This document shows, piece after piece, positions 35,021-45,609 of a DNA stretch of 64,000 nt. The notes beneath the pieces were generated by a model. That model searched no databases, was not told the origin of the DNA, and was given only the letters and a program-made list of their open reading frames with translations. The stretch comes from a bacterium (GTDB taxonomy: Bacteria > 4484-113 > JAFGCY01), in assembly GCA_020440605.1 (NCBI GenBank), contig JAGRNT010000012.1:62001-126000 (forward strand), written 5' to 3'. The translations under genes and the position numbers were made by a program. The stretch's first letter is position 1. Each line of letters starts with the position of its first letter.

Positions 35021-35082
35021 CTCTGTGCTCTCTGTGATCTCTGTGGTTAAGCCCTCTGCGGGCTCCTCTTCCTCTGTTGCCA
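35021..35082. repeat. Direct repeat copy 2 with three TCTGTG-type nonamers
   Basis: It contains TCTGTGCTC, TCTGTGATC and TCTGTGGTT in tandem, then the 34-bp block shared with copy 1. A CGGCCTCCCTTGTCCGG-type inverted stretch follows. Confidence 0.7.
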
Positions 35083-35125
35083 GAATAAATTCCGGCCTCC
35101 CTTGTCCGGATTGCTCCGGACCTCC

Positions 35126-35821
35126 CTACGTCCGCGGGACCCGCTCCTCATACAGCAGCGTGCCCTGCTTTTCGCCCCAGATCCGCACATGGATGTAGCG
35201 CGTCACCGGCTTGCCCTTGAGCTTCTCGCCGGCGAAATACCTGCCAACTTCCTCGTCGTCATCCACGATTTTGATATTGATCCCGCCGGGGCTCCACTTC
35301 TCGGAGCTGAAGTTCTCATAGAACTTCCCGGTCACGGGGTTGATCGCATGGTAGTAGCGCAGCAGCACATCCTCCGGTGACAGCTCGGGCCAGCTCTTCT
35401 GCCCGCCCCAGCTGATCAGGCCGTAGTACAGCTCCGGCCCGCTGTGGGGCAGCGCGCCCCACTTGTCCCAGTAGTTCTCCACCTCGCGCACGAGCTGCGT
35501 CAGGCTGACAACGCCATGCCCGCCGGGCAGTTTCCAGAGTGAGACACGGCGGCGCTCGCCTTCGCTCAGCTTCCAGTCCGCCTTGAGCGGGCCATCCGCC
35601 GCCGCCAGCTCCTTCAGGTACTTCTTCTCATAGTCCGTGCTGCCCTTGTCACCGGGGCCGACGTAGTCCACGAGCTCCAGCGCGGGGCTCAGGTCGACCT
35701 TGAGCATGCGCTTCACGGCGCCGGGGTAGTCGAAGTCCGGTGCGCTTTCATGGTTCGGATGTGCAAGCGCCGCCGTGCACAGGCACAGCAGTACAAACAG
35801 GCTGATCGGCAGATATCTCAT
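35126..35821 (-). CDS. Secreted protein of unknown function
   Basis: The protein has 231 residues. The ATG at 35821 has GGGAGGG upstream and opens a signal peptide MRYLPISLFVLLCLCTAALA. The mature protein has conserved-looking aromatic stretches (LPHSGPELYYGLISWGG, DVLLRYYHAINPVTGKFYEN) and a likely C-terminal beta region (RYIHVRIWGEKQGTLLYEE). I do not recognise the family. It is on the minus strand just downstream of a membrane-protein gene (84 nt), so the two may be cotranscribed. Confidence 0.75.
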   Translation of the reverse strand: MRYLPISLFVLLCLCTAALAHPNHESAPDFDYPGAVKRMLKVDLSPALELVDYVGPGDKGSTDYEKKYLKELAAADGPLKADWKLSEGERRRVSLWKLPGGHGVVSLTQLVREVENYWDKWGALPHSGPELYYGLISWGGQKSWPELSPEDVLLRYYHAINPVTGKFYENFSSEKWSPGGINIKIVDDDEEVGRYFAGEKLKGKPVTRYIHVRIWGEKQGTLLYEERVPRT

Positions 35822-35905
35822 CAATCCCTCCCGCGGGCACATCATTCTACCCAGCGCAGCGGAGCAGTATCCCGGACGAGTCATGCCCCATGCATATTCA
35901 GCTGC

Positions 35906-36646
35906 TCAGTCCGGCAGGCGTGGTGCCGGCGGCCTGGGCGGAGGTGGCGGCGGGACCGGGCGCGCACTGTCCACATCCCCGCTGCTGCCCAGTCCGGCCA
36001 GCAGGTAGTCCGCCAGGGCCAGGCGCTGGACCGCCCCGTCCAGGCGCAGGCGGTACTGCAGCAGCATCCCGAGCAGCAGCATGCAGAGCAGGGGATATTC
36101 AAACCAGCGCCCGAAGTTCAGATGCAGCAGCATGATCCAGCCGCCGAGCAGCACCACTGCCAGCAGGCTCAGCAGTCCCAGCCGCTCCCAGGGACCGCCT
36201 CTGTGCAGGCCTTTGCGTTTCACGAAGCCCGGAAGGCTGCGGCTCAGACGCAGGAGGCTGCGCCGGAAACTGCCGCCATCGCCCCCCGCCAGCAGTTCCG
36301 TGCCCAGCTCGCTGCCCAGCAGGTTGTGCTCCTCCAGGCCGCCGGCCAGCCAGGGCCGCAGCCGGCGCAGGGCCTGGCTGCGCAGTGCCAGCGCCGCGCC
36401 GTACCACAGCAGCGGCACGCCGAGCATCAGCATGTAGAATTCCGGCCCGCTCACCCCGTAGTACCAGTCCGGTCCCTCGAAGTAGAACCAGACAATATGC
36501 ATCGACAGTCCGAGGAAGATGAATGCGGGCAGCGCCGTGATCAGCATTATGTCGACCGCGCTCTGCTGCCGCCGGCGGAAGTCCTCCAGCCAGCCGCGCA
36601 CCGGCCCAGCTGTCCCTTCCACCGTGCTGCGAGCGTCCTCAGCCAT
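35906..36646 (-). CDS. Four-helix membrane protein with Pro-rich tail
   Basis: The protein has 246 residues. Predicted transmembrane helices are at about 32-55, 70-90, 154-178 and 183-199 (IMLITALPAFIFLGLSMHIV, EFYMLMLGVPLLWYGAALAL, LGLLSLLAVVLLGGWIMLL, YPLLCMLLLGMLLQY). The loop between TM2 and TM3 is basic and probably cytoplasmic. It ends in a PVPPPPPPRPPAPRLPD tail. There is no recognised family. It is divergent from the TPR gene at 36706, with 59 nt between start codons. Confidence 0.72.
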   Translation of the reverse strand: MAEDARSTVEGTAGPVRGWLEDFRRRQQSAVDIMLITALPAFIFLGLSMHIVWFYFEGPDWYYGVSGPEFYMLMLGVPLLWYGAALALRSQALRRLRPWLAGGLEEHNLLGSELGTELLAGGDGGSFRRSLLRLSRSLPGFVKRKGLHRGGPWERLGLLSLLAVVLLGGWIMLLHLNFGRWFEYPLLCMLLLGMLLQYRLRLDGAVQRLALADYLLAGLGSSGDVDSARPVPPPPPPRPPAPRLPD

Positions 36647-36693
36647 CCACGCAAGCTTAACACTGCGGCAGCCCGGATCAGGAGCGGCGGTGT

Positions 36694-36699
36694 TAGAAT
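36694..36699 (+). promoter_or_regulatory. Extended -10 box, leaderless configuration
   Basis: TGTTAGAAT (extended TGn plus TAGAAT) ends 6 nt before the ATG at 36706; no RBS is present. Confidence 0.5.
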
Positions 36700-36705
36700 C
36701 TAGGG

Positions 36706-38136
36706 ATGTGGGACAACTGGCTATTCAGCCATCCGGAGCTGGCACATATCACTCTGGATGTGGGACGGGGACTGGGCGAGACACGCTCCCGGCACCACGT
36801 CACGAAGCTGGTTGAACTGCTGATGCCCTGGGACGAGAAGCAGGTGCTGTACTGCCTGGACCAGCTCGCCGCCGGGGACTCCCGCAGCGCCGCCGCGATC
36901 GCGGCCCGCGCTTCCGCCGGCGGATCCCTGCAGGGCGACACCCATCTGCTGGCCGGAGCCTTTGCACTGGCCATGGCCCGTCCCCAGGAAGCCGTCAACG
37001 CACTTGAACAGCTCGGACGTGAGAACACCGACTGCGGTGAGGCCATCCGCCGGATGTACCCCGGCCTGCGCATCCTCCTGAGGATCACGCCCACGGTGCT
37101 GATCCCGGTCTATCCCAATGACTACGGCGCGGGCCTGATGCTGGCCGTGGCCCGCTGGGCCTGCGGTGAAAGCGGGGCTGCGCTGGAGGACGTTCGCGAC
37201 CTGATCAGCCGCCACGGCATGCGAGACGAACTGCGCCTGCTGGGCGGCTACCTGCTGGTGCAGCGCGGCGAGCTCGACCGCGCCATCAAGGCCCTGCAGG
37301 GGGCGCATCCCGAGGAGGAGGACGCCGTGGCCCTCGACCAGGCACTGATCCTCGCCTATGCCCTCAGCCGCCGCGAGCAGTACCGCGAGGCCGCCCGCGC
37401 CCTGACGCGCAGTGTGCGCAGCATCCGCAGTGCCAACCAGCATCTGCAGGCCCGCTGCAAGCTGCTGCTCGCTGAGCTCTACGACCGCTGCGAAATGCCC
37501 TTCGAGGCGCTGGCGATCTCCAGCGAGGTCCCGGCCGAGGTGCTGCCCCCCGCCGTGGCGCGCAGCCAGCAGCAGCGCGAGGAGCGCTGGCTGACCGAGG
37601 CCCTGCACATGGGCGGGGCGGAGCTGGAGCGCATGGCGCGCGCCAACCCCTACATGATGTACGTCCCCGACGCGGCGGAGTTCAGCGATGCCCGCCGCGT
37701 GAGCAAGCTCGACATCCACCGCGATCCGGTGGCAGCGCTCAAGCCGCGGGAGATGAGCTGGCTGCGGCGCAAGGCTGACGAGCACCGCATCTCCGAATAC
37801 CGCAGTGCCGTGGCCCGCGGCGAGAATGTGCCCGCCCCGCATGGCGAGAACCTCACCACGGAGGGCCGGCAGTTCCGCCAGCGCGTGCGCCAGGCCGAAC
37901 AATGGTGGCCCGGCCGCAGTCAGGCTCTCAGTGCCGCCCTGACCGGACGCGACGGCCTGCAGGCCGCGGGCGCCGTGGGGCATGCGCTGTTCGACTTCTG
38001 CAGCCAGCACGAGGGCTCGCTGAAACTGCTGGAGGGCGAACAGCGCGCACGCTTCGTCGCCGGATTCGGCGGGATGGTGCTGGCCGCTGCGATAATCATG
38101 ATCGTGCTGCGCCTCGCCGTCTACGGCGGCCAGTGA
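36706..38136 (+). CDS. Tail-anchored TPR-like protein
   Basis: The protein has 476 residues. The body is a chain of helical hairpins of TPR type (DELRLLGGYLLVQRGELDRA, LDQALILAYALSRREQYREA, ARCKLLLAELYDRCEMPFEA). The C-terminus has a single transmembrane helix (FVAGFGGMVLAAAIIMIVL) followed by a few residues, so it is probably anchored by its tail with the TPR domain in the cytoplasm. It is followed 12 nt downstream by an exported protein, suggesting an operon and perhaps a joint envelope function. The ATG lies 6 nt after a -10 box. Confidence 0.75.
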   Translation: MWDNWLFSHPELAHITLDVGRGLGETRSRHHVTKLVELLMPWDEKQVLYCLDQLAAGDSRSAAAIAARASAGGSLQGDTHLLAGAFALAMARPQEAVNALEQLGRENTDCGEAIRRMYPGLRILLRITPTVLIPVYPNDYGAGLMLAVARWACGESGAALEDVRDLISRHGMRDELRLLGGYLLVQRGELDRAIKALQGAHPEEEDAVALDQALILAYALSRREQYREAARALTRSVRSIRSANQHLQARCKLLLAELYDRCEMPFEALAISSEVPAEVLPPAVARSQQQREERWLTEALHMGGAELERMARANPYMMYVPDAAEFSDARRVSKLDIHRDPVAALKPREMSWLRRKADEHRISEYRSAVARGENVPAPHGENLTTEGRQFRQRVRQAEQWWPGRSQALSAALTGRDGLQAAGAVGHALFDFCSQHEGSLKLLEGEQRARFVAGFGGMVLAAAIIMIVLRLAVYGGQ

Positions 38137-38148
38137 GAAACTGACAAC

Positions 38149-39186
38149 ATGATGCCAAGACTGCTGCACAGCCTGCTCGCGAGCTGCCTGGTCCTGTTCT
38201 GCCTCGGACTGGGAGCCACGGCCGTGCATTGCCAGAATTCCGATGACCCCCCGCCGCGCCAGGAGGAGGACCCCCCTCCAGCGGATGACCCCGCTGCAAA
38301 GGACGAGCCGCAGCAGGATGACAGCGGCATCGGCCAGCTGGAGCTGGAGCAGCCCGAAAGCGAGGAGGACCTCCGCATCAAGCCGCGGCTGCGTCCCGAC
38401 ACTGATGAGGAGGAGCGCGCCTACAAGCGCCAGGCCACGCGCAATGACCCCTTCCTCAATCCGCTGCTGCCGCTCGACTACGAACGCATCGAGAACAGCG
38501 GTTACAACCCCCGCGATCATCTGCTGCCCGCCGGCTACCCGGATCTCTCCCGCTACATCGTCCAGACCCGCGGCGGTGAGGTGCGCGGCTTCCTCACGGT
38601 GCATACGAGCATCGAGGAGCAGGCCCTGGCCGGACGAGTGATCAGCGTAGTGCAGGTGCAGGAGTATGAGCCGCGCCAGCGCACGGAGATCCAGATGCAG
38701 CTCGATACCCTGCGCCCGTTGCAGACCCAGATCCTCCCCGAGGGTGAAAACCGCAGCCTGCAGGCACTCGAACTCGGGCTGGAGGAAGCGCTCAGCGCGG
38801 AGTACCTCTTCGACCGCATCACCATCCGCCAGAACGTCGGCGGGATCACGGGCATGGAACGCGCGCGCATGCTGCCTTTCTCGTTTGACCTGAACCAGCT
38901 CAGCACGATCGTGCGCTGCCTCGACTACGAAAGCACCGACTGGCCGCTGGAGGCCGTGCTCTACGATCCGCAGAAGCGGGCCAACCGCGTACTCTCGATC
39001 CAGCAGCCGCAGCGCTCCACGGTCAAGAGCGCCGAGCTTGTTGACTACGGCTGCTGGGAACTGACGATGCATGTCGGCGACGAGATCTGGCAGTACTCCG
39101 TGGAACGCCTAGAACCGCACCGCATCGTGCGCTTCAGCAACCCGCAGATGAGCTACACCCTGCAGAGCTACACCCCCGGCAGCTGA
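38149..39186 (+). CDS. Exported protein of unknown function
   Basis: The protein has 345 residues. The signal peptide is MMPRLLHSLLASCLVLFCLG to about residue 29 (VHC-Q). A low-complexity acidic/Pro segment (about 30-75) precedes a folded domain. The domain has alternating beta strands (YIVQTRGGEVRGFLTVHTS, ISVVQVQEYEPRQRTEIQM, CWELTMHVGDEIWQYSVERL). The beta pattern vaguely recalls LolA/DUF3108-type periplasmic folds, but I cannot assign it. It starts 12 nt after the TPR gene. Confidence 0.7.
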   Translation: MMPRLLHSLLASCLVLFCLGLGATAVHCQNSDDPPPRQEEDPPPADDPAAKDEPQQDDSGIGQLELEQPESEEDLRIKPRLRPDTDEEERAYKRQATRNDPFLNPLLPLDYERIENSGYNPRDHLLPAGYPDLSRYIVQTRGGEVRGFLTVHTSIEEQALAGRVISVVQVQEYEPRQRTEIQMQLDTLRPLQTQILPEGENRSLQALELGLEEALSAEYLFDRITIRQNVGGITGMERARMLPFSFDLNQLSTIVRCLDYESTDWPLEAVLYDPQKRANRVLSIQQPQRSTVKSAELVDYGCWELTMHVGDEIWQYSVERLEPHRIVRFSNPQMSYTLQSYTPGS

Positions 39187-39210
39187 GCCGGCCCGCGCAC
39201 CCGGCTCGGC

Positions 39211-39216
39211 TATACT
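39211..39216 (+). promoter_or_regulatory. -10 box of ROK kinase gene, leaderless configuration
   Basis: TATACT ends 6 nt before the ATG at 39223 with no Shine-Dalgarno. Confidence 0.5.
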
Positions 39217-39222
39217 CAGGGC

Positions 39223-40125
39223 ATGAGCTTCTCCGTGGGAGTTGACATCGGCGGAACCTCCGTGAAGATCGGCTGCTGGGAAGGCGGCCGCCCGCTGATC
39301 TGGCGCAATGGCCTGCCGGTTCCGCAGGACAGGGACGGCCTGGCCGTGGCCAGCGCCATCGCCGCGCTGATCCGTGAATGCCTGCCCGCCTCGGACTCCC
39401 GTCCGGCCTGCATCGGCGTCGGCACCTGCGGGATGGTGCAGCGCGGGCGGATCCTGATGTCGCCCAACACCGAATGGGATGAGGTCCCGCTCACGGACTT
39501 CCTCAGCACGGAATTCAGCTGCCCGGTGCAGGTGCTCAATGATGCCGACGCCTACCTGCTCGGCGTGCTGCAGGATGAGGCCGAAACGGGCAGCATCGCC
39601 TGCGGCTTCACACTCGGTACGGGGCTCGGCACCGCGGTCTGGCTCGGCGACCGCCTGCTCGGCACGGCCTGCGGCACCAGCCCGGAGGGCGGGCACATCA
39701 CGCTTGACATGCATGGCGACGCTGCCAACACCGGCATCCCCGGCAGCTTCGAGAGTCTCTGCTGCATCACGGCGATCCAGCGCTACTACCATGAGCGCGG
39801 CGGGCTCACACTCAGCCCGGAGCTGATTGCCACCGCCGCCGGCAACGGTGAGCAGGCCGCGCGCGATGCCTGGTTCCACTATGGCGAATGCCTCGGGGCT
39901 GGGCTCGGCGCTTTTGCCAACATCTTCTACCCTGAGCGGATCTACATCGGCGGCGGGCTGGCCGGGGCTCGCGAGCATTTCCTGCCGGCGGCGCTGCAGC
40001 GTCTGGCAATGCACAGCCTGCGCACCACCCCGCGCCCTGAGATCATCTTCCCCGCTGACAACGCCAGTGCCATCGCGTGGGGCAGCGTGCGCTACCTCGC
40101 GGCGGCGGCCGGGAGCAGTGCATGA
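39223..40125 (+). CDS. ROK-family sugar kinase (glucokinase-like)
   Basis: The protein has 300 residues. ATP-binding motifs of the ASKHA fold are present: VGVDIGGTSVKIG at the N-terminus, TLGTGLGTAVWLG in the middle. Catalytic Asp lies in VLNDADAYLLG, and the ROK Glu-His pair in SPEGGHITLD. The Cys-rich zinc motif normally found some residues after that Glu-Gly-Gly-His is missing; GIPGSFESLCCITAI stands there. This is typical of some ROK subgroups but leaves the substrate open. Its stop overlaps the ATG of the CinA-like gene (ATGA), so the two are translationally coupled. Confidence 0.85.
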   Translation: MSFSVGVDIGGTSVKIGCWEGGRPLIWRNGLPVPQDRDGLAVASAIAALIRECLPASDSRPACIGVGTCGMVQRGRILMSPNTEWDEVPLTDFLSTEFSCPVQVLNDADAYLLGVLQDEAETGSIACGFTLGTGLGTAVWLGDRLLGTACGTSPEGGHITLDMHGDAANTGIPGSFESLCCITAIQRYYHERGGLTLSPELIATAAGNGEQAARDAWFHYGECLGAGLGAFANIFYPERIYIGGGLAGAREHFLPAALQRLAMHSLRTTPRPEIIFPADNASAIAWGSVRYLAAAAGSSA

Positions 40126-40643
40126 GCGAGGGCATGGAATACAGCCAGGCTGCGGCGGAATTGCTGGCCGCGAAACTCGTGGCCCGGCTGGCGGTTGCCA
40201 GACGGACGATTGCATGCGCCGAGAGCTGCACCGGGGGCTGGATCGCCCAGGCGCTGACCAGCGTGCCCGGCGGCAGTGATGTCTTCCCCGGCGGGATCGT
40301 CAGCTATTCCAACCTTGCCAAGACGGAGCTGCTGGGCGTCAGCCAGGATACGCTCGCGGAGTTCGGCGCGGTCAGTGAACAGACGGTGCGCGAAATGGCA
40401 ATGGGGGCCCGCGCCAACTTCCACTCCGACTACGCCGTGGCGGTCAGCGGGATCGCCGGCCCGGGTGGCGGCACAGAGGAGAAACCCGTGGGCACGGTCT
40501 GGATCGCCTGGCTCAGCCCCGAGGAACTGCGCACGCAGTGCTTCCAGTTCGCGGGCAATCGCGAACTGGTGCGGATTGCCACTGTGTGCGAAGCGCTGAG
40601 GGGATTCCTGCATACACACAAACCCAGCGCAGAGCAGGACTGA
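40122..40643 (+). CDS. pncC: CinA/PncC-family nicotinamide-nucleotide amidohydrolase
   Basis: The protein has 173 residues, the size of stand-alone PncC, which deamidates NMN to NaMN in pyridine nucleotide recycling. The motif CAESCTGGWIAQALTSVPG holds the catalytic Ser of the SCTGG box. FPGGIVSYSNLAKTELLGV and VSGIAGPGGGTEEKPVGTVW are further hallmarks. It has only the C-terminal CinA domain; the MoaB-like half of full CinA is absent. The ATG at 40122 overlaps the upstream ROK stop. Confidence 0.92.
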   Translation: MSEGMEYSQAAAELLAAKLVARLAVARRTIACAESCTGGWIAQALTSVPGGSDVFPGGIVSYSNLAKTELLGVSQDTLAEFGAVSEQTVREMAMGARANFHSDYAVAVSGIAGPGGGTEEKPVGTVWIAWLSPEELRTQCFQFAGNRELVRIATVCEALRGFLHTHKPSAEQD

Positions 40644-40646
40644 GCG

Positions 40647-41753
40647 CTACAGGTTCTGCAGATCCTGCCAGCTCAGCACCCGCATTCTGTTGTCAGGCGT
40701 GATGTAGGGGTCGAAACCCGCTGGCATGAGAGTGCCGTCGTAGTCGTAAGTGCGCTTCAGTTCATCCGTGTCGCTGTCATGGAACAGCAGGTAGCCGTTG
40801 TAATCCGCAGCTCCCATGTTCTGTGCCTGCAGCTCCATGCACAGCGCATTCCAGCCGGGGAAGTAATGCTCCCACCAGTGCTGGCCCATCGGCAGCGGAT
40901 TGAGCAGTTCACCATCCGGGCTGTAGATGTACCAGCGTGAGAATTCATCTTCCTCCAGCGGACCGTTGCCTTCACGGCTGCGTTCATAGGCTCCCGGCAT
41001 CCCCTGTGTGACGACTTCGCCGGAGGGCGGGAACAGGGCCCTGAGCGGAATGTCCTCCAGCAGCCAGTCCGGCGGGCGGAAGCCGTCCTGCGGTTCAGCG
41101 TCATCACTTCCGAGTGCCTCCAGTTCGTCGCCGTACATCAGCTGCATGCGGTTGAAGTCCGCCAGCACAGGGTTGAAGCCCTCGGGCATCAGCGTGCCTT
41201 CGTAGTCGAAGATCTCAATCACCTCACCCTCGCCGTCGCGGAACACGAGGTAGCCCGCATACTCCGAGGGACTGACGCCGTTGCTCCTGGCCCCCTCGAA
41301 CTTCTCGCGCCAGGCCGGGAAGTAGTGCTCCCACCAGTGCTCGCCGTCCTCCATTTCGTGGATAAGCCTGCCGGAGGGGTCATACACGTACCAGCGCTGG
41401 AACTCACCCTCACGGACCTCCATCCTGGCCGGCCATTCGCTGCGCTCCAGCGCCCCCGGCTGCCCCAGGGTGATGATCTCTCCGCTAGGCGGGAACAGGG
41501 CCTGCAGCGGCGGATTGTCAACCAGCCAGCCAGGTGGCACCACCGCTTCGCGCTCGATGTACAGTTCGCGCAGCCCGGCCTCGATGGCATCGGCGCGTGC
41601 CTCAGTTTCCGTGCCAGGCGATGCATTGGCAAGGACCGGGGCAGCGGCGGAACTGCTCACGGCAGCCTGCTCCTCTCGCGGGCAGGCATTCAGCAGGATG
41701 CAGCTCAGACAGGCCGTGCAGATCAATCCACTCACTGCCAGCCTGCTGTGCAT
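40647..41753 (-). CDS. Lipoprotein with two copies of an HWWEHYF domain
   Basis: The protein has 368 residues. The signal MHSRLAVSGL runs to lipobox LLNAC with Cys24. Residues about 74-210 and 229-368 are an internal duplication. Both copies start P-x-WL (PGWLVDNPPLQALFPPSGEI and PDWLLEDIPLRALFPPSGEV). Both then show WYVYDPSG or WYIYSPDG, HWWEHYFPAW or HWWEHYFPGW, a GYLVFRDGEGE or GYLLFHDSDTD strand and a DYEGTLMPEGF or DYDGTLMPAGF end. The family is unknown to me. It is convergent with pncC, 3 nt apart. Confidence 0.78.
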   Translation of the reverse strand: MHSRLAVSGLICTACLSCILLNACPREEQAAVSSSAAAPVLANASPGTETEARADAIEAGLRELYIEREAVVPPGWLVDNPPLQALFPPSGEIITLGQPGALERSEWPARMEVREGEFQRWYVYDPSGRLIHEMEDGEHWWEHYFPAWREKFEGARSNGVSPSEYAGYLVFRDGEGEVIEIFDYEGTLMPEGFNPVLADFNRMQLMYGDELEALGSDDAEPQDGFRPPDWLLEDIPLRALFPPSGEVVTQGMPGAYERSREGNGPLEEDEFSRWYIYSPDGELLNPLPMGQHWWEHYFPGWNALCMELQAQNMGAADYNGYLLFHDSDTDELKRTYDYDGTLMPAGFDPYITPDNRMRVLSWQDLQNL

Positions 41754-41765
41754 GCCTGATGCCTC

Positions 41766-43343
<1,578 letters not shown>

Positions 43344-43442
43344 CTGATACCTCTTTGGTGGGCCTTGCCCGGCCCTATTCTAGCGCCGGAATGGCTGGCA
43401 ATCCGCTTAAATCCCGCTTCAGCAGTACTGCAGGATCATGGC

Positions 43443-44927
43443 TTAATCGCCGTCGCTGTCCGCTGGCAGCAGATACAAGCGTTCCTGCCTGGCCGTCGCA
43501 AGATTCATCACGCTCACAAGCCATGCACCCTCAACCGCCTGATAACTGAAGCCGCTGTCACCGCTGCACTCCACCGGCGCTGCCAGCAGCAGCCAGCCCT
43601 CCCGGACCGCGGCCTGCCAGTTCCCCTCAGCGCAGGGGCGGTAGGTGCCGGAGGGCATGCCCGACATCTTCACCACGCGGTAGAGCATCCCGTCCGTGGG
43701 CCAGAGCGGTGCTTCATGCATCCCATGCTCCTTCTCGGCCCAGTCCAGCGCCGCAGCGGCATCCGGGAATTCAGCGGCTGACGGCAGCAGCTCCCGGCAT
43801 TGTCCGGCATCCGGCGCGACCCCACTGGGCCTGGCGCGCTGCACTGGTTCAAGTCCCTGCTCCCGCATCTTCTGTTCCAGGTTTCCGGAGCTGCGCTGTT
43901 CCGTCTGATTGAGCTGCACAAACTGCCCTTCAGGCAGGGGCCGTGTTGCCAGCCAGGCATCCCAGACCGTACTGGACGCACGGAACTTCGTGATCACACT
44001 GCGCCGCCTGGTATTGATCAGGCTGACAAGCATCCTGCCTTCCCCCGCTTCACCCCAGTAGCGCTGGTCCAGCACCGGCTGGCCCACGATCAGCATCCCA
44101 GCACCATAGTCGACCACCCTGGCAGGGCTGTCCTCGGCCACACTGTACTCGTTCAGGACCGGGACCATCAGCTCCTGGTGGCGGCTCAGCTCCCTCAGCA
44201 GCGCCGGCTCCGGCTGCTGCCAGTCGCTGCCTCCCGTTGACGCCAGCGCCGTTGCCAGATCCGGCTGCTCAGCGGCATGTTCCAGCAGGGCAACACATTC
44301 CGCTTCCGTTGGCAGGCGGCCCGGCACCAGTCCGCGCATCGGGCCGAAACCGCCGGCCAGTGCCATCGGCACCAGATTGGCAGGGATGTCACGCAGCAGG
44401 GTGCAGAGTGGCGGCGGTATGCAGATCACGAAACTGCGGACCCGGCAGTGGGTCAGTCCGTGGATATCACCCAAGCTCGCGCTCACGGGCGTATACATCG
44501 TGGAGCACAGCTCAGCCGTCCCACAGAAGAAACCGAGCAGACTGCTGAGCGCCGTAGTTAGCGGAATCACGACCCAGGGCAGCAGCCAGAAATGCAGCTG
44601 CTTCAGCTGCCGGGTCTTCAATCTGAGCGAGATCTGCCAGTCCAGGAACAGGCTCAGCGGGAAGAGCAGCAGCAGCAGCCAGCTGCCCAGCAATCCAAGC
44701 CCGAGAATCTCCATCTCGCCGGCAGCGGGCAGCTGATCCTTCCTCCAGCCCTCGCCCGGTGCCTCAGGCGGAGGCGGGTCCACGGGCAAGGCAGTGCCCT
44801 CACTGCCGGCTCCGAGGGAATGCCCGCGCATGGGCTGGCCGTCAATCCTGACGCGTATCTCCCGGTTGTCCCGCCCGAGATCCAGTGGCAGCCTCCCTCT
44901 GTCAGGGTGCGGTGACCGGAGCGGCAT
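43443..44927 (-). CDS. Membrane-anchored protein of unknown function
   Basis: The protein has about 494 residues if started at the ATG at 44927. This start overlaps the upstream gene by 26 nt and has GGAGC as a weak RBS; later ATGs at 44831 and 44714 are also possible. Two transmembrane segments (LGLLGSWLLLLLFPLSLFLD and LLPWVVIPLTTALSSLLGFF) precede a large, probably extracytoplasmic domain. Within it the motifs MLVSLINTRRRSV and WLVSVMNLATARQ near the ends of two halves suggest an internal duplication. I do not recognise the family. It lies directly downstream of a lipoprotein gene on the same strand. Confidence 0.65.
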   Translation of the reverse strand: MPLRSPHPDRGRLPLDLGRDNREIRVRIDGQPMRGHSLGAGSEGTALPVDPPPPEAPGEGWRKDQLPAAGEMEILGLGLLGSWLLLLLFPLSLFLDWQISLRLKTRQLKQLHFWLLPWVVIPLTTALSSLLGFFCGTAELCSTMYTPVSASLGDIHGLTHCRVRSFVICIPPPLCTLLRDIPANLVPMALAGGFGPMRGLVPGRLPTEAECVALLEHAAEQPDLATALASTGGSDWQQPEPALLRELSRHQELMVPVLNEYSVAEDSPARVVDYGAGMLIVGQPVLDQRYWGEAGEGRMLVSLINTRRRSVITKFRASSTVWDAWLATRPLPEGQFVQLNQTEQRSSGNLEQKMREQGLEPVQRARPSGVAPDAGQCRELLPSAAEFPDAAAALDWAEKEHGMHEAPLWPTDGMLYRVVKMSGMPSGTYRPCAEGNWQAAVREGWLLLAAPVECSGDSGFSYQAVEGAWLVSVMNLATARQERLYLLPADSDGD

Positions 44928-45609
44928 CCTCAACGGGCTCCGGCTCCATTTCCTCCATGTCCTCAAACTCCATGAACTCCGCCGGATCCATGCCCTCCAT
45001 CGGCGTAAGCTCGCCGCGGATCAGCGGCACGGCCTCGGTGAAGGGGCTGGCATCCCCGCCCATGAAGCCTCCGCCCGGGATCGGCGCTTCGCTCAGCAGC
45101 TGCGGGAGCAGCGCCTGCAGCTCCGCCGTGCTGCCCGTCAGCGCAGTCATGTTCTCGTGGATCACCGGTGTGAAACCCGGCTCCTGGCTGAGCTTGGCAT
45201 CCAGCCAGCTCGGGTCCATCATCCTCAGTGCCAGGCCGTCCTCGCTCAGTTCGGCATGCATGAAGGTATGCATCGGCATGAAATGCAGGCCGTAGTAGCT
45301 CTTCAGCGGCCAGTTGAAGTCCTGGTCGCTCGGGAACATGTCGAGGAACAGCTCGCCCTCCAGCTCCACCAGCGCCACATTGAACAGGCCGTCCGTCCCG
45401 TCCTGGGTCACGAGCTCCAGCATGTAGTGCAGCTCATCGACACTGGAGAAGACCCAGGCCGCGGAGTTGTCATCACTGACCCAGGAACCGACCAGCTCCG
45501 GGCGGTAGATGATGTTCGACTCGGTGGCGATCCCGTGCACGGAGGGCACGCAGGAGCCGGTGGCGAACAGGGCGGCGATGGCGAACAGGATCACGATCAG
45601 TCGGGACAT
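44902..45609 (-). CDS. Probable lipoprotein of unknown function
   Basis: The protein has 235 residues. The ATG at 45609 follows GGAGG at 6 nt. The signal MSRLIVILFAIAALFATGSC ends in a plausible, though not perfect, lipobox. The middle contains WVFSSVDELHYMLELVTQDG and a duplicated sheet pattern. The C-terminus is very acidic and Met-rich (GMDPAEFMEFEDMEEMEPEP). The family is unknown. It sits 51 nt downstream of the AMIN/N0 gene on the same strand and so may share its promoter. Confidence 0.7.
   Translation of the reverse strand: MSRLIVILFAIAALFATGSCVPSVHGIATESNIIYRPELVGSWVSDDNSAAWVFSSVDELHYMLELVTQDGTDGLFNVALVELEGELFLDMFPSDQDFNWPLKSYYGLHFMPMHTFMHAELSEDGLALRMMDPSWLDAKLSQEPGFTPVIHENMTALTGSTAELQALLPQLLSEAPIPGGGFMGGDASPFTEAVPLIRGELTPMEGMDPAEFMEFEDMEEMEPEPVEDAAPVTAP

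Noticed and set aside
36721..39072. 783-codon minus-strand frame
   Set aside because: It is antisense to the TPR gene and the exported protein, both of which have starts, a signal peptide or a TM helix.
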